DNA from: DASUBV01 sp963725175
Lineage (GTDB): Bacteria > Actinomycetota > Actinomycetes > Streptosporangiales > Streptosporangiaceae
Direction: 5' to 3'
Length of the DNA: 64,000 bases
Assembly (NCBI GenBank): GCA_963725175.1
Contig: CAVRXH010000006.1
Location: forward strand, 3,348,001 to 3,412,000
Both the position numbers and the translations under genes were made by a program. The notes beneath the pieces were generated by a model. That model saw only the letters and a list, made by a program, of their open reading frames with translations, was not told the origin of the DNA and searched no databases. Below are positions 9,320 to 18,297 of the stretch, piece after piece (position 1 is the stretch's first letter; the number at the start of each line of letters is the position of its first letter).

Positions 9320-10687
9320 ATGCATGCACCAAGAATCCCCATGAAGTCGTGGTCGGTCGGGCTCGCCCTGACCGCGGCCACCGCACTTGGGTCTGGCGGC
9401 CTCGCGCTCGCCACCGCGGCACCGGCCAGCGCGGCCGCCTTACCCGCGCACTATGCCGCGCCGTACCTTCAGATCGCCTCCTCTGACGCGGGAGACATGG
9501 CCGCCGACCAGGCCGCCACCGGGCTGAAGAACTACACGCTGGCCTTCCTCATCCCGCAGTCCGGATGCACGCCGGAATGGGAGGACGACGGCTCCGGGGT
9601 CGGCGCCTTCGCCTCACAGATCAGTGCCATTCAGGCGTCCGGCGGCAACGTCATCATCTCCTTCGGCGGCGCCGACGGCGGCGAGCTGGCGCAGACCTGC
9701 ACGAACGTCTCGCAGCTCACCGCGGCTTACCTGAACGTGGTGAACACCTACCACGTCACCCGGCTGGACTTCGACATCGAGGGCGGCGTGCTGTCGGACA
9801 CGTCCGCCACCTCGATTCGCGACCAGGCACTCGCCGCGCTGCAGGCCGAGGACTCGTCGGTCCAGGTCGACTTCACGCTCGCGGTCTCGCCGCAGGGCCT
9901 GCCCACCGGCACCGGCTCGGAGTACGCGCTGCTGCAGGACGCCAAGGCCAAGGGAGTGAAGGTCTCTGTCGTCAACCTGATGACGATGGACTTCGGCAAC
10001 GGCCAGAACCCGCTGAACGACGCCGAGTCCGCCGCGCAGGCGGCCGCGGGCCAGCTCTCCAGCCTGTACGGGATCTCGACCTCGGCGGCCTACGGGATGA
10101 TGGGCCTGACGCCCATCGCCGGCCAGAACGACGACAACGAGTACTTCTCCACCGCCAACGCCTCGACTCTGGAAAGCTTCGCCGCGTCCAACGGGGTCGC
10201 GGAGCTGTCCTTCTGGGAGGTCGACGGCTATGACAAGCCGACCGGCTACCAGTACTCGTCGATCTTCAACCAGATCAGCGGAAGCAGCGGAGGCGGCGGA
10301 GGCTCCGGGGCCACGGGGCAGATCACCGGGTATGAGGGCCTGTGCCTGGATGACCGCTCGGCCAGCACCGCCAACTTCAACCCGATCCAGGTCTACACCT
10401 GCAACGGCACCAGCGCCCAGCAGTGGACCGTCGCGTCCGGCAACACCCTGCAGGTCCTCGGCAAGTGCCTCGATGTCGACGCCGCCGGCACCACCGACGG
10501 CACCACCGTCGACCTCTACACCTGCAACGGCACCGGCGCCCAGGTATGGCAGCCCCAGTCCGACGGCGCGCTGCTCAACCCGGAATCCGGGAAGTGCCTC
10601 GACGACACCGGCTACGGCGGCTCCGGCACCCAGGCACAGATCTGGGACTGCACCGGAAACTCCAACCAGAAGTGGACCCTCCCGTGA
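9320..10687 (+). CDS. Secreted GH18 chitinase with ricin-type lectin domain
   Basis: A 455-residue secreted enzyme. A signal peptide covers about residues 1-38 (basic start, hydrophobic core, APASAAA cleavage region). The GH18 catalytic barrel follows, with the active-site stretch RLDFDIEGG (DxDxE; the Glu is the proton donor) and SFGGADGGEL upstream. After a Ser/Gly linker (GSSGGGGGSG) comes a ricin B-type carbohydrate-binding module (CBM13) with three QxW-like repeats (AQQW, AQVW, NQKW). It should cleave chitin outside the cell. GAAGGGA lies 9 bases before the ATG. Its stop overlaps the start of the next gene by one base. Confidence 0.93.
   Translation: MHAPRIPMKSWSVGLALTAATALGSGGLALATAAPASAAALPAHYAAPYLQIASSDAGDMAADQAATGLKNYTLAFLIPQSGCTPEWEDDGSGVGAFASQISAIQASGGNVIISFGGADGGELAQTCTNVSQLTAAYLNVVNTYHVTRLDFDIEGGVLSDTSATSIRDQALAALQAEDSSVQVDFTLAVSPQGLPTGTGSEYALLQDAKAKGVKVSVVNLMTMDFGNGQNPLNDAESAAQAAAGQLSSLYGISTSAAYGMMGLTPIAGQNDDNEYFSTANASTLESFAASNGVAELSFWEVDGYDKPTGYQYSSIFNQISGSSGGGGGSGATGQITGYEGLCLDDRSASTANFNPIQVYTCNGTSAQQWTVASGNTLQVLGKCLDVDAAGTTDGTTVDLYTCNGTGAQVWQPQSDGALLNPESGKCLDDTGYGGSGTQAQIWDCTGNSNQKWTLP
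10307..10680 (+). repeat. Ricin-lectin coding repeat, copy 1
   Basis: A 374-base segment encoding the chitinase lectin module. It aligns without gaps to 10810-11183 (offset exactly 503 bases) with only scattered, mostly synonymous differences. It marks a recent domain duplication or gene conversion between neighbouring genes. Confidence 0.9.
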
Positions 10688-12876
10688 TGGGCACGGCAGT
10701 GATGCGCCGGCTTCTCACCGCCCTCGCGGCGGTAGCCCTGGTGGCCGGCTTCAGCGCGGCCGGCGCCCATCATGCGCAGGCCTCGACCGCGACCGCCGCC
10801 GCGACGGTCGGGGCCACGGGACCCATCGTCGGGTACGAGGGCCTGTGCCTGGACGACCGCTCGGCCAGCACCGCCAACTTCAACCCGATCCAGGTCTACA
10901 CCTGCAACGGCACCAGCGCCCAGCAGTGGACAGTCGGCTCCGGCAATACCCTGCAGGTACTTGGTAGCTGCCTCGACGTCGACGCGGCTGGCACCACCGA
11001 CGGCACCACCGTCGACCTCTACACCTGCAACGGCACCGGCGCCCAGGTATGGGAACCGCAATCGGACGGCGCGCTGCTCAACCCAGAATCCGGGAAGTGC
11101 CTCGACGACACCGGCTACGGCGGCTCCGGCACCCAGGCGCAAATCTGGGACTGCACCGGCAACTCCAACCAGGACTGGACCCTGCCCGGCGGGACACCGC
11201 CCTCGGGCAACGCGCCGAATCTCGGTCCGAACGTCTATGTGTTCACCACCTCGATGTCGACCACGACGATCCAGAACGACATCAACCAGGTGTACTCGAC
11301 CCAGCAGTCGAACCAGTTCGGCACGCAGCGCTATGAGCTGATGTTCGAGCCGGGCACCTACAACGTCAGCGTCCCTGTCGGCTACTACACCGAGGTCGTC
11401 GGCCTCGGGCAGAACCCCTCCCAGACGGTGATCACTGGCGGCGGGATCTACGCCAACGCGGCGTGGAACGATGGCAACGCGACGGAGAACTTCTGGCGCG
11501 GGGTGGAGAACATCACCATCGACCCGTCCTCCGGCAGCACGGAGTGGGCGGTCTCGCAGGCCGCGCCGATGCGCCGGGTGAACATCGACGGCAACCTCGT
11601 GCTCGACGACGACACCTCCGGTAACACCAGCAGCAACTGGTCGTCCGGCGGTTTCATCAGCGACTCGGTCGTCACGGGCCAGGTCAACTCGGGCACTCAG
11701 CAGCAGTTCATCATGCGAAACGACAAGCTCGGGAGCTGGACCGGCTCGAACTGGAACATGGTGTTCGTGGGCAGCACCGGGGTCCCGGCGCAGAGCTTCC
11801 CGAGCCCGCCGGACACCACGGTGAGCCAGACTCCGACGGTCGACGAGAAGCCGTATCTGTACATCGACTCCTCCGGGAACTGGGACGTGTTCGTGCCCTC
11901 GAACCGGACGAATTCGCAAGGTGTCTCCTGGGCAAACGGGAACACGCCGGGAACCTCGCTGCCGGTGAGCGATTTCTACATCGCGACGCCCAGCAGCACG
12001 GTCGCCCAAATCAACACCGCGCTGGCGGGCGGGCAGGACCTGCTGTTCACTCCCGGCGTCTACCAGATCAACGGCACCATCGATGTCAATAACCCCGACA
12101 CCGTCGTGCTCGGCCTCGGGCTGGCCACGCTGGTGTCGAACAGCGGCGACACGATCCTGCAGACCGCTGACGTGAACGGCATCCGCATCGGCGGACTGAT
12201 CTTCGATGCCGGAACGACAAACAGTTCCGTCCTCGTTCAGATCGGCCCGTCAGGTTCGAGCGCCAGCCACGCCGCCGATCCGACGGTCCTGTCCGATGTC
12301 TTTGCCCGCATCGGCGGAGCCACCGTCGGCAAGGCCACGCAGACGCTGCAGATCAACAGCGCCAATGTCGTCGGCGACGACCTGTGGCTGTGGCGAGCGG
12401 ACCACGGCAACAGCGGCACCGTCGGCTGGACGACCAACACCGCCGCCAACGGCATGGTCGTCAACGGCGCCAATGTCACCATGTACGGGCTCGCGGTCGA
12501 GCACTACCAGGCCGTGCAGGTCCAGTGGAACGGCAACGGCGGAGCCGACTACTTCTACCAGAGCGAGATGCCCTACGACCCGCCCAGCCAGTCCGCCTGG
12601 ATGGACGGATCTTCTGACGGCTATCCCTCCATCGCCGTCGCCAGCGGCGTGACCAGCTTCCAGGCCTACGGCCTGGGCGTGTACTGCTACTTCGACGTGA
12701 ACCCGAGCGAGATCAGCGCGAACGCGCTCACCTCGCCCACCTCGTCGGGGGTCCAGTGGCACGACATGGTCACCGTCTCGCTAGGCGGCACGGGAACCAT
12801 CCAGCACATCATCAACGGCAATGGCGCGACGGTTAACTCGGGCAGCACCGTGGCTGACCTGAACAGCTACAGCTAA
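10687..12876 (+). CDS. Secreted ricin-lectin / beta-helix protein
   Basis: A 729-residue secreted protein whose ATG overlaps the chitinase stop (TGATG), so translation is probably coupled. It has a signal peptide (about residues 1-33), then a ricin-type lectin module (about 45-170) nearly identical to that of the chitinase. A large right-handed beta-helix-like region follows (GPNVYVFTTSMSTTTIQND; QFGTQRYELMFEPGTYNVSV; LLFTPGVYQINGTIDVNN). This region belongs to a secreted actinobacterial family often auto-labelled adenylyl cyclase or coagulation factor 5/8 protein. The fold suggests polysaccharide binding or cleavage, but I know of no proven activity. Partnership with the chitinase is inferred. 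Confidence 0.8.
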   Translation: MGTAVMRRLLTALAAVALVAGFSAAGAHHAQASTATAAATVGATGPIVGYEGLCLDDRSASTANFNPIQVYTCNGTSAQQWTVGSGNTLQVLGSCLDVDAAGTTDGTTVDLYTCNGTGAQVWEPQSDGALLNPESGKCLDDTGYGGSGTQAQIWDCTGNSNQDWTLPGGTPPSGNAPNLGPNVYVFTTSMSTTTIQNDINQVYSTQQSNQFGTQRYELMFEPGTYNVSVPVGYYTEVVGLGQNPSQTVITGGGIYANAAWNDGNATENFWRGVENITIDPSSGSTEWAVSQAAPMRRVNIDGNLVLDDDTSGNTSSNWSSGGFISDSVVTGQVNSGTQQQFIMRNDKLGSWTGSNWNMVFVGSTGVPAQSFPSPPDTTVSQTPTVDEKPYLYIDSSGNWDVFVPSNRTNSQGVSWANGNTPGTSLPVSDFYIATPSSTVAQINTALAGGQDLLFTPGVYQINGTIDVNNPDTVVLGLGLATLVSNSGDTILQTADVNGIRIGGLIFDAGTTNSSVLVQIGPSGSSASHAADPTVLSDVFARIGGATVGKATQTLQINSANVVGDDLWLWRADHGNSGTVGWTTNTAANGMVVNGANVTMYGLAVEHYQAVQVQWNGNGGADYFYQSEMPYDPPSQSAWMDGSSDGYPSIAVASGVTSFQAYGLGVYCYFDVNPSEISANALTSPTSSGVQWHDMVTVSLGGTGTIQHIINGNGATVNSGSTVADLNSYS
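10810..11183 (+). repeat. Ricin-lectin coding repeat, copy 2
   Basis: The second copy of the lectin-module DNA, in the beta-helix gene. It is gap-free against 10307-10680. Differences are mostly third-base changes, with a few residue changes such as Lys to Ser. Confidence 0.9.
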
Positions 12877-12889
12877 GCAACCCCCGCAA

Positions 12890-12928
12890 GACCCGGCCGC
12901 ATCGGAGCACCTCCGATGCGGCCGGGTC
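12890..12928 (+). terminator. Hairpin terminator after chitinase operon
   Basis: A perfect 18-base-pair GC-rich stem (arms 12890-12907 and 12911-12928) with a 3-base loop, starting 14 bases after the stop. There is no U-tract, which is common for actinobacterial terminators. Confidence 0.85.
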
Positions 12929-13149
12929 GTCCCGCCGCCTCCCTGGCTCACTCAGCCAAGGTGATAAGCGAAACAGGGCAGCCGTGTTCCGCCCCGGAAG
13001 ATATGCGTTGTCGCGCCTTATTGGATAACGGAATCCGGCAAGGTGCAATACGCACGTCCAACATTATGGACCGTTCCGCGCCGCCCCGCTATCTGCCAGC
13101 GGAAACGCTGCTTTCAAGATCGCCTATTCCCGCTCAGGAACGATGCCGG

Positions 13150-13200
13150 GCCAATTTGCTCCTTGACAGGTCCACATCGGAGGTGTTTAACCAAATTGGC
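13150..13200 (+). promoter_or_regulatory. Promoter inside a split inverted repeat
   Basis: A consensus -35 box TTGACA (13163-13168) is followed 17 bases later by a weak -10 TTTAAC (13186-13191). The pair is framed by an inverted repeat, GCCAATTTG (13150-13158) and CAAATTGGC (13192-13200). The arms could bind a dimeric regulator that bridges the promoter. The secreted-protein gene starts at 13247. Confidence 0.5.
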
Positions 13201-13246
13201 GGCTACTTAGCCGCTTGTCTGGCACGGACCCCCCGGAGGAGTAGTT

Positions 13247-14295
13247 TTGAAGATCAAGCGGAACCTTGGCGTTCTCGCGGCAATGGCGCTCGCGACGACG
13301 GCCGCCATGAGCGGATCGGCCTTTGCGGCCAACCAGCCGGTCGCAAAGACGAAGGCACAGTGGCAGGCAGCCATGACGCAGGTTCGGCAGCCGGCCTCCG
13401 GCTGCTTCCACGCTTCGTATCCCACGCTGCAGTGGAAGGCCGTCAAGTGCGTGGCCGCGCCGAAGATCCCCCTGGTGCCGGGCCGGCGGCGAAGTCCGCA
13501 CGGCACGCCGGGCCCGACACGGTCGGTGACGGCACCGACTACTCGGCCGTGGTGACGGGGACGCTCACCAAGGGCGTCGGAACGTTCGCGGACGTGAGCT
13601 CGGGCATCACCGAGAAGGGCCAGAACGGCGGCTCAGGCTCACAGGTCTCCAACGCCTTCTCGCTCCAGCTCAACAGCCAGTTCATCTCCGGCTCCCCGGC
13701 GTGCGCCAAGGCCGCCGAGCCCTCCGAGTGCCAGGCGTGGCAGCAGTTCGTCTACACGTATGACAGCAGCCGCAGCGGCGAGATCTTCATGCAGTACTGG
13801 CTGATCGACTACAACACCACCTGCCCCTCGGGCTGGTACACCTACTCCAACGACTGCTACACCAACAGCAACGCGGCTACCACCTCCGTGGTGACCGCCG
13901 CTGAGCTCGGCACCACGACCCTGACCGGCAGCGCCGCGTCGGGCGGCCAGGACGGTGTCTCGCTGTCCATCGGCTCGGGGTCCGCGACGAGCGTCACCAA
14001 CGCCGACACCAAGATCGACCTCGCTGCCTACTGGAACACCGCCGAGTGGGGCGTGTACGGCGACGGCGGCGGCAGCGCGGCGAACTTCGGCTCCGGCACC
14101 ACGCTGCAGGCCCAGATCGCCCTGACGGGTACCAGCAAGGCGGCACCCAGCTGCGTCGAGGAAGGCTTCACCGGCGAGACGAACAACCTGAACTTCACCA
14201 CCACGCCGTCGCTTGGCACCCCGGCATCGCCCACGCTGGCGACCCGGCAGACCAACGGCACGACCGGAACCGCTAGCTGCGCGGTCGCCTCCTAG
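13247..14295 (+). pseudogene. Secreted protein of unknown function, frameshifted
   Basis: A TTG start (13247) with a strong GGAGGA site 6 bases upstream opens a signal peptide (KIKRNLGVLAAMALATTAAM, cleavage near AFAAN). The N-terminal frame runs to about 13480 and then becomes Arg/Pro-rich nonsense. From about 13485 the frame one base back reads sensibly to 14295 (QAWQQFVYTYDSS; MQYWLIDYNTTCPSGW; TCPSGW...CYTNS). One base is missing, around 13478-13492. The repaired protein would be about 349 residues, with paired cysteines and a beta-rich body. It resembles secreted proteins of saprophytic bacteria with no known role. It could be a true pseudogene or a sequence error. Confidence 0.7.
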
Positions 14296-14317
14296 GCGCC
14301 GAGCTCAGCTCAGCAAC

Positions 14318-14362
14318 GCGCGGGTCGCCGGGACTACTGGAGGGTATCCCGGCGATCCGCGC
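14318..14362 (+). terminator. Hairpin terminator
   Basis: A 16-base-pair stem (arms 14318-14333 and 14347-14362) with one G-U pair and a 13-base loop lies between the convergent secreted-protein and response-regulator genes. It could serve both strands. Confidence 0.75.
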
Positions 14363-14396
14363 CGTTCTCTCGCCTGGGCGTCGTCACGGCGCCGGG

Positions 14397-15056
14397 TCAC
14401 CGGCTGACGATGCCCGCCTCGTGCGCGAGCAGCCCGGCCTGGGTGCGGTTGGCGCAGCTCAGCTTGCCCAGCAGCCTGGACACATACCCCTTCACGGTCG
14501 CCTCTGACAGGTACAGGCGGGTCGCGATCTGGGCGTTCGACAGACCCTCGCCCAGGCAGCCAAGCACCTCGGCCTCCCGCTCGGTCAGCGAGCCGACCAG
14601 GCCGCGGGCGCGATCCCGGACCGACTGGCTGTCGGCGGACGCGGCGATCAGGCGGCGGGCGGCCGCCGGGGACAGCACCGTGTGCCCTTCGGCCGCGACC
14701 CGGACCAGGCCGATCAGGTCCTCGGGCGGCGTCGACTTGACCAGGAATCCCGCGGCCCCGGCCCGCAGCGCGCGGAGCACGTACTGATCGGCGTCGAAGG
14801 TCGTCAGGACCACCATGACGGGCGGCGCGGACAGCTTGCTGATCCGCTCGATCGCGGTGATCCCGTCCACGCCGGGCATCCGCAGGTCCATCAGCACCAC
14901 GTCGGGCTTGCTGCGCAGCACTGCCTCGACGCCTGCGGCACCGTCCCTGGCCTCGTCCACCACCTCGATGTCCGCCGCCGACCCGAGGATGGTGCGCAGG
15001 TGCGCGCAGACCATCGGCTCGTCATCGACGACCACCACCCGGATCACGCCGGTCAT
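14397..15056 (-). CDS. NarL/LuxR-type response regulator
   Basis: A 219-residue response regulator. The receiver domain (about 5-120) has the acidic pair D11-D12, phosphorylation site D57 (VVLMDLRMP) and switch lysine in GFLVKS. The C-terminal LuxR/GerE helix-turn-helix (about 150-215) shows LTEREAEVLGCLGEGLSNAQ and ATVKGYVSRLLGKL. Its start overlaps the stop of the upstream histidine kinase gene by 4 bases (ATGA), so the two are translated together. Target genes are unknown; the adjacent YceI/ABC genes diverge from this pair and are candidates. Confidence 0.93.
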   Translation of the reverse strand: MTGVIRVVVVDDEPMVCAHLRTILGSAADIEVVDEARDGAAGVEAVLRSKPDVVLMDLRMPGVDGITAIERISKLSAPPVMVVLTTFDADQYVLRALRAGAAGFLVKSTPPEDLIGLVRVAAEGHTVLSPAAARRLIAASADSQSVRDRARGLVGSLTEREAEVLGCLGEGLSNAQIATRLYLSEATVKGYVSRLLGKLSCANRTQAGLLAHEAGIVSR

Positions 15057-16282
15057 GCCGCGGGCTCGGCGGTCGGGACGTAGGACGGCATGGTCGCCTC
15101 CAGGCAGAACCCGCCGTCCGGGGTGGCGCCGGCCCGCAGCGTGCCCTGCACGACCTCGATGCGCTGCCGCAGGCTGGCGATGCCCAGACCAGAGCCGGTC
15201 GCGGCCAGGTCGCCGCCCGCCGCGGTTACGCCGCCGGCACCGGCGCGGCTGGCGGGGCCGGGGACCGGGCCGTTGACCACGCTCACCTTGACCTGCGACT
15301 CGCCGTAGCTCACCCGGACCAGGATCTCCGCGCCCGGCGCGTGCTTGCGCACATTCGTGAGCGCCTCCCGGACGATCCGGTAGGCGGTGCGCCCGACCAC
15401 CGGGGACGCGAGCGCGGGGTCTCCGTCCTCCGCCAGCCGGGCCGGGCTGCCGACGGCGGTGGACTCGGCGATCAGGGCGGGCAGGCCAGACGCCGGCGGC
15501 GCCTGGTCTGGCTCGGGCTCGGTGCGCAGGATCCCGACGAGGTCCCGCAGCTCATCGAGCGCCTGGCAGCCCGCGGCGCGCAGTTCTTCGGCCGCCCGCC
15601 TGGTGGCGTCGTCGGTCGCGGTGATGCCAAGGGCGCCGGCCTGGAGCACCATCAGGCTGACCCGGTGGGTCACGATGTCATGCATCTCGCCCGCCAGCCT
15701 GGCCCGCTCGTCGGCCCTGGCCTGCTCGGCGAGCAGGGTGCGCTCCCGCTCCGCCCGCTCCGCCCGGTCCCGCAGCGCGCGCACCATCCCTTCCCGCGCG
15801 CCGAAGTACAAGGCCAGCAGCGGCCCGACCGCGATCCTGAGGATCCCGATCGTGATGACGCCCGCTGCCGGGTCCCACACCCGCGCTGCGAGCAGGGTCA
15901 GGATTCCCACGGCGGCGAACGCGGCGCGCCGGTCCTTGCGGTAGTAGAACGGTCCGTAGGCCGCCAGCGTCGTTCCCAGGGGTGCCCACACGTTCCCGGC
16001 GTGGGCCGGCGCCAGCGCGCCTGCCGGGGAGATGAGCATCGAGATCGCCAGGGTGAAGGCGGCCAGGATCGCGATGACGATCATCGGGGCGCGCCGCCGG
16101 GCGATCAGCGACAGGTCGGCGAGGGCCTGAACACCCAGCATGGACCAGGCCAGGCTGCCGGGGTGGGCGGGCCACCACGTCCAGCCCGCCAGCGTCCCGC
16201 CGGTGTCGATCAGCGCGAAGCCAATCGCCAGCAGCACGTCAAGCAGCAGGCTCCCGCGCCAGCCGCAATTTCGGCCCTTCAT
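15053..16282 (-). CDS. Two-component sensor histidine kinase (HisKA_3 type)
   Basis: A membrane histidine kinase of about 409 residues with four to five N-terminal hydrophobic helices. The HisKA_3 dimerisation/phosphorylation box ERARLAGEMHDIVTHRVSLM follows; its first His is the phospho-acceptor. The C-terminal ATPase domain has the N-box EALTNVRKHAP and a G-box GSGLGIASLRQRI. No large external sensor is visible, so the signal may be sensed in or near the membrane. The start is uncertain: I chose the ATG at 16282. An in-frame start at 16333 would add an Arg-rich stretch, and neither has a clear ribosome site. It partners the overlapping response regulator. Confidence 0.9.
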   Translation of the reverse strand: MKGRNCGWRGSLLLDVLLAIGFALIDTGGTLAGWTWWPAHPGSLAWSMLGVQALADLSLIARRRAPMIVIAILAAFTLAISMLISPAGALAPAHAGNVWAPLGTTLAAYGPFYYRKDRRAAFAAVGILTLLAARVWDPAAGVITIGILRIAVGPLLALYFGAREGMVRALRDRAERAERERTLLAEQARADERARLAGEMHDIVTHRVSLMVLQAGALGITATDDATRRAAEELRAAGCQALDELRDLVGILRTEPEPDQAPPASGLPALIAESTAVGSPARLAEDGDPALASPVVGRTAYRIVREALTNVRKHAPGAEILVRVSYGESQVKVSVVNGPVPGPASRAGAGGVTAAGGDLAATGSGLGIASLRQRIEVVQGTLRAGATPDGGFCLEATMPSYVPTAEPAA

Positions 16283-16450
16283 GCGGTTCACGCTATGACA
16301 CCGGGCCACCCGCGCCCGGCCGCGCGAGACCATCGGCCGGCCAGGAACCTACGAAAGTCGCATGCTGGAGCGACCAGGGATTCGTTCGTCGGGGCAGTAC
16401 CCTACCGGCAGCCCTGCCGGGCGGGGCGGCCGCTGGCCTGCAATGGTCAC

Positions 16451-16972
16451 ATGAACACCACAGCAGGCCACCGCACGGCGGCCGTTCCCCTCGGCCACTA
16501 CGAGATCGACCCGACGGCATCGATGATCACCATCAGGACCCGTCACCTTTTCGGGCTTGGGCCGGTGCGCGCGACGCTCGCCGTCCGGGCCGGCACCGTC
16601 AGCATCGCTGAGCCGATGGCGGAGTCCGCGGTTGACGCGGAAGCTGACGCAGCGAGCTTCCGCAGCTCGAATCAGCAGCGCGACCGGGCGGTGCTCTCGG
16701 CCCGGTTCCTGGATCCGGCCCGGCATCCGGTCATGACGTTCTCCGCCGAGCGCGTCGATCTCGGGCAGCGAGAGCTAGCCGGGACCCTGACCGTTCGCGG
16801 CGTCAGCAGGCCCGTCAGCTTCTCGATCGGCGACCTCACCGCCACCCAGGGCGCCTTCACGGCCCGCGCGACCGCGCGGATCGACCGCACTCAGTTCGGC
16901 ATTACCGCGGCTCGCGGCCTGGCGGCCCGGTACCTCGACGTCACGGCGGAGGTCACATGCGTGCGCGGCTGA
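16451..16972 (+). CDS. YceI family protein
   Basis: A 173-residue YceI-like lipocalin-fold protein. Family landmarks are the start GHYEIDPTASMITIRTRHLF, the central SNQQRDRAVLSARFLD and HPVMTFSAE, and the end RIDRTQFGI. YceI proteins bind isoprenoid-type lipids in a beta barrel; in actinobacteria they are often cytoplasmic. No signal peptide is visible. Its last 16 bases overlap the following ABC gene, whose ribosome site GGAGG lies inside this gene, so the two are probably cotranscribed. Confidence 0.92.
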   Translation: MNTTAGHRTAAVPLGHYEIDPTASMITIRTRHLFGLGPVRATLAVRAGTVSIAEPMAESAVDAEADAASFRSSNQQRDRAVLSARFLDPARHPVMTFSAERVDLGQRELAGTLTVRGVSRPVSFSIGDLTATQGAFTARATARIDRTQFGITAARGLAARYLDVTAEVTCVRG

Positions 16973-17646
16973 CCGGCGAGGTCGCCCTGGCGGTCGCGGG
17001 GCTGCGCAAGAGCTACGGCTCGGTGCGGGCCGTCAGGGACGTCAGCTTCACCGTCGGCCACGGCGAGATCGTCGCCCTGCTCGGACCGAACGGGTCGGGC
17101 AAGACCACGACACTGGAGATCCTGGAGGGCTTCCGCACCCGCGACGCGGGCGCGGCGCAGGTACTCGGCCTCGACCCCGCCAGCCGGTCCAGCTCCCGCG
17201 AGCTGCGCGAGCGGACCGGCCTGGTGCTGCAGGACATCGCGGTCGAGCCCTACCTGACGGTCAGGGAAACCATCGCCCGCCAGGTCGGCTACTACCGGGC
17301 GCCGAGGAGGGTGCCCGCCGGCGCCGTGATCGCCGAGGGGACGCCAGCCAGCCTCGGCGGCCGCGACGCCGGCCGGTCCCGCATCGCCTTCGCCCTGCCG
17401 GACGGGCACACGGCCAGCGATCTTCCGCTGCCGGCCCTGGTCAGCGATGGCGCGGCCGTGCTGGAGACCTGCACGCCGACCGAGGCCCTGCGGGTGCTCA
17501 CCGACTGGGCCTGGCGGCGCGGGATCGAGCTGGCCGGGCTCACGGTCTCCAGGCCCAGCCTTGAGGACATCTACCTCCGGCTGACCACCGATGGCGCGCT
17601 TGACGGCGCGATGGAAAACCGCGCGATGGAAAGGAGCACCAGATGA
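16957..17646 (+). pseudogene. ABC transporter ATP-binding protein lacking catalytic core
   Basis: The 229-residue product begins as a normal drug-export type ATPase: Walker A GPNGSGKTTT near residue 46 and Q-loop VLQDIAVEP near 90. At YYRAPRRV it jumps straight to GAVIAEGTPASLGG, which normally follows the H-loop. The LSGGQ signature, Walker B, D-loop and switch His are all missing, roughly 100 residues, yet the frame is kept. The C-terminal part (SRPSLEDIYLRLT) is normal for the family. As read it cannot hydrolyse ATP in the usual way. A ribosome site GGAGG precedes the ATG; the permease start overlaps its stop. Confidence 0.8.
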
Positions 17647-18293
17647 CGACCTCGACGGCGCGCATGCCCGCCGCGGGCGCGCGCTCAAACCTCCGGCTGC
17701 TGGCCCATCAGGTCCGGTACGAGCAGCTATCGTTCTGGCGCAATCCGCAGAGCGCCATCTTCACGTTCGTCTTTCCCGTCGTTTTCGCCACCATCATGGG
17801 CGCGCTGTTCGGCGGCGTGACCAGGAGCTCGTACTTCACCGGCCTGTCGGCGCTCCAGTACTACGTGCCGACTATCGCCGCGCTCTCGGTCATCGGCTCG
17901 TGTTACGGGCAGCTCGCGGTCGCGCTGGCCGCCAGGCGGCAATTCGGCGGGCTCAAGCGGGTGCGGGCCACGCCGCTGCCGGCCTGGGCATACTTTCTCG
18001 GGCTGGTCGCCCACTGCGTGCTGGTGAGCTTCGTCGACGTGGCGCTGATCGTCGGCGTCGGCCGCCTGTACGGGGTGCCGTTCCCGTCGCAGTGGCCCGC
18101 GATCATCTTGACCCTGGTGCTGGCGGCGGCGAGCTTCTGCGCCCTCGGCGTCGCCGTCGCGTCGGTGATCTCGAACGCGGAGGCCGCGCCGGCGGTAGCC
18201 GCGGTCGCGGCGCTGATCGCCTCGGTGCTGCCCGCCCGCCGCGCCGCCCGGCGCTCGGTCATCGACGGCCTCAGCGACCAGTCGACCGCATGA
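17643..18293 (+). pseudogene. ABC-2 permease with an FtsX-like C-terminus (chimera)
   Basis: A 216-residue product. Residues 1 to about 183 match an ABC-2 type drug-export permease (RYEQLSFWRNPQSAIFTFVF; RRQFGGLKRVRATPLPAW; ending NAEAAPAV). The expected last two helices and the FISGxxxP region are missing. Instead the protein ends with ASVLPARRAARRSVIDGLSD, the typical end of FtsX/MacB permeases. The product therefore looks like a fusion of two unrelated permease genes. Its ATG overlaps the ATPase stop (ATGA), as in an intact transporter operon. Probably non-functional, matching the broken ATPase. Confidence 0.75.
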
Positions 18294-18297
18294 CGTC

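Noticed and set aside
15341..16450. N-terminal extension of the YceI frame over the histidine kinase
   Set aside because: The YceI family pattern begins at 16451; the upstream 370 codons are antisense to the kinase and have no features.
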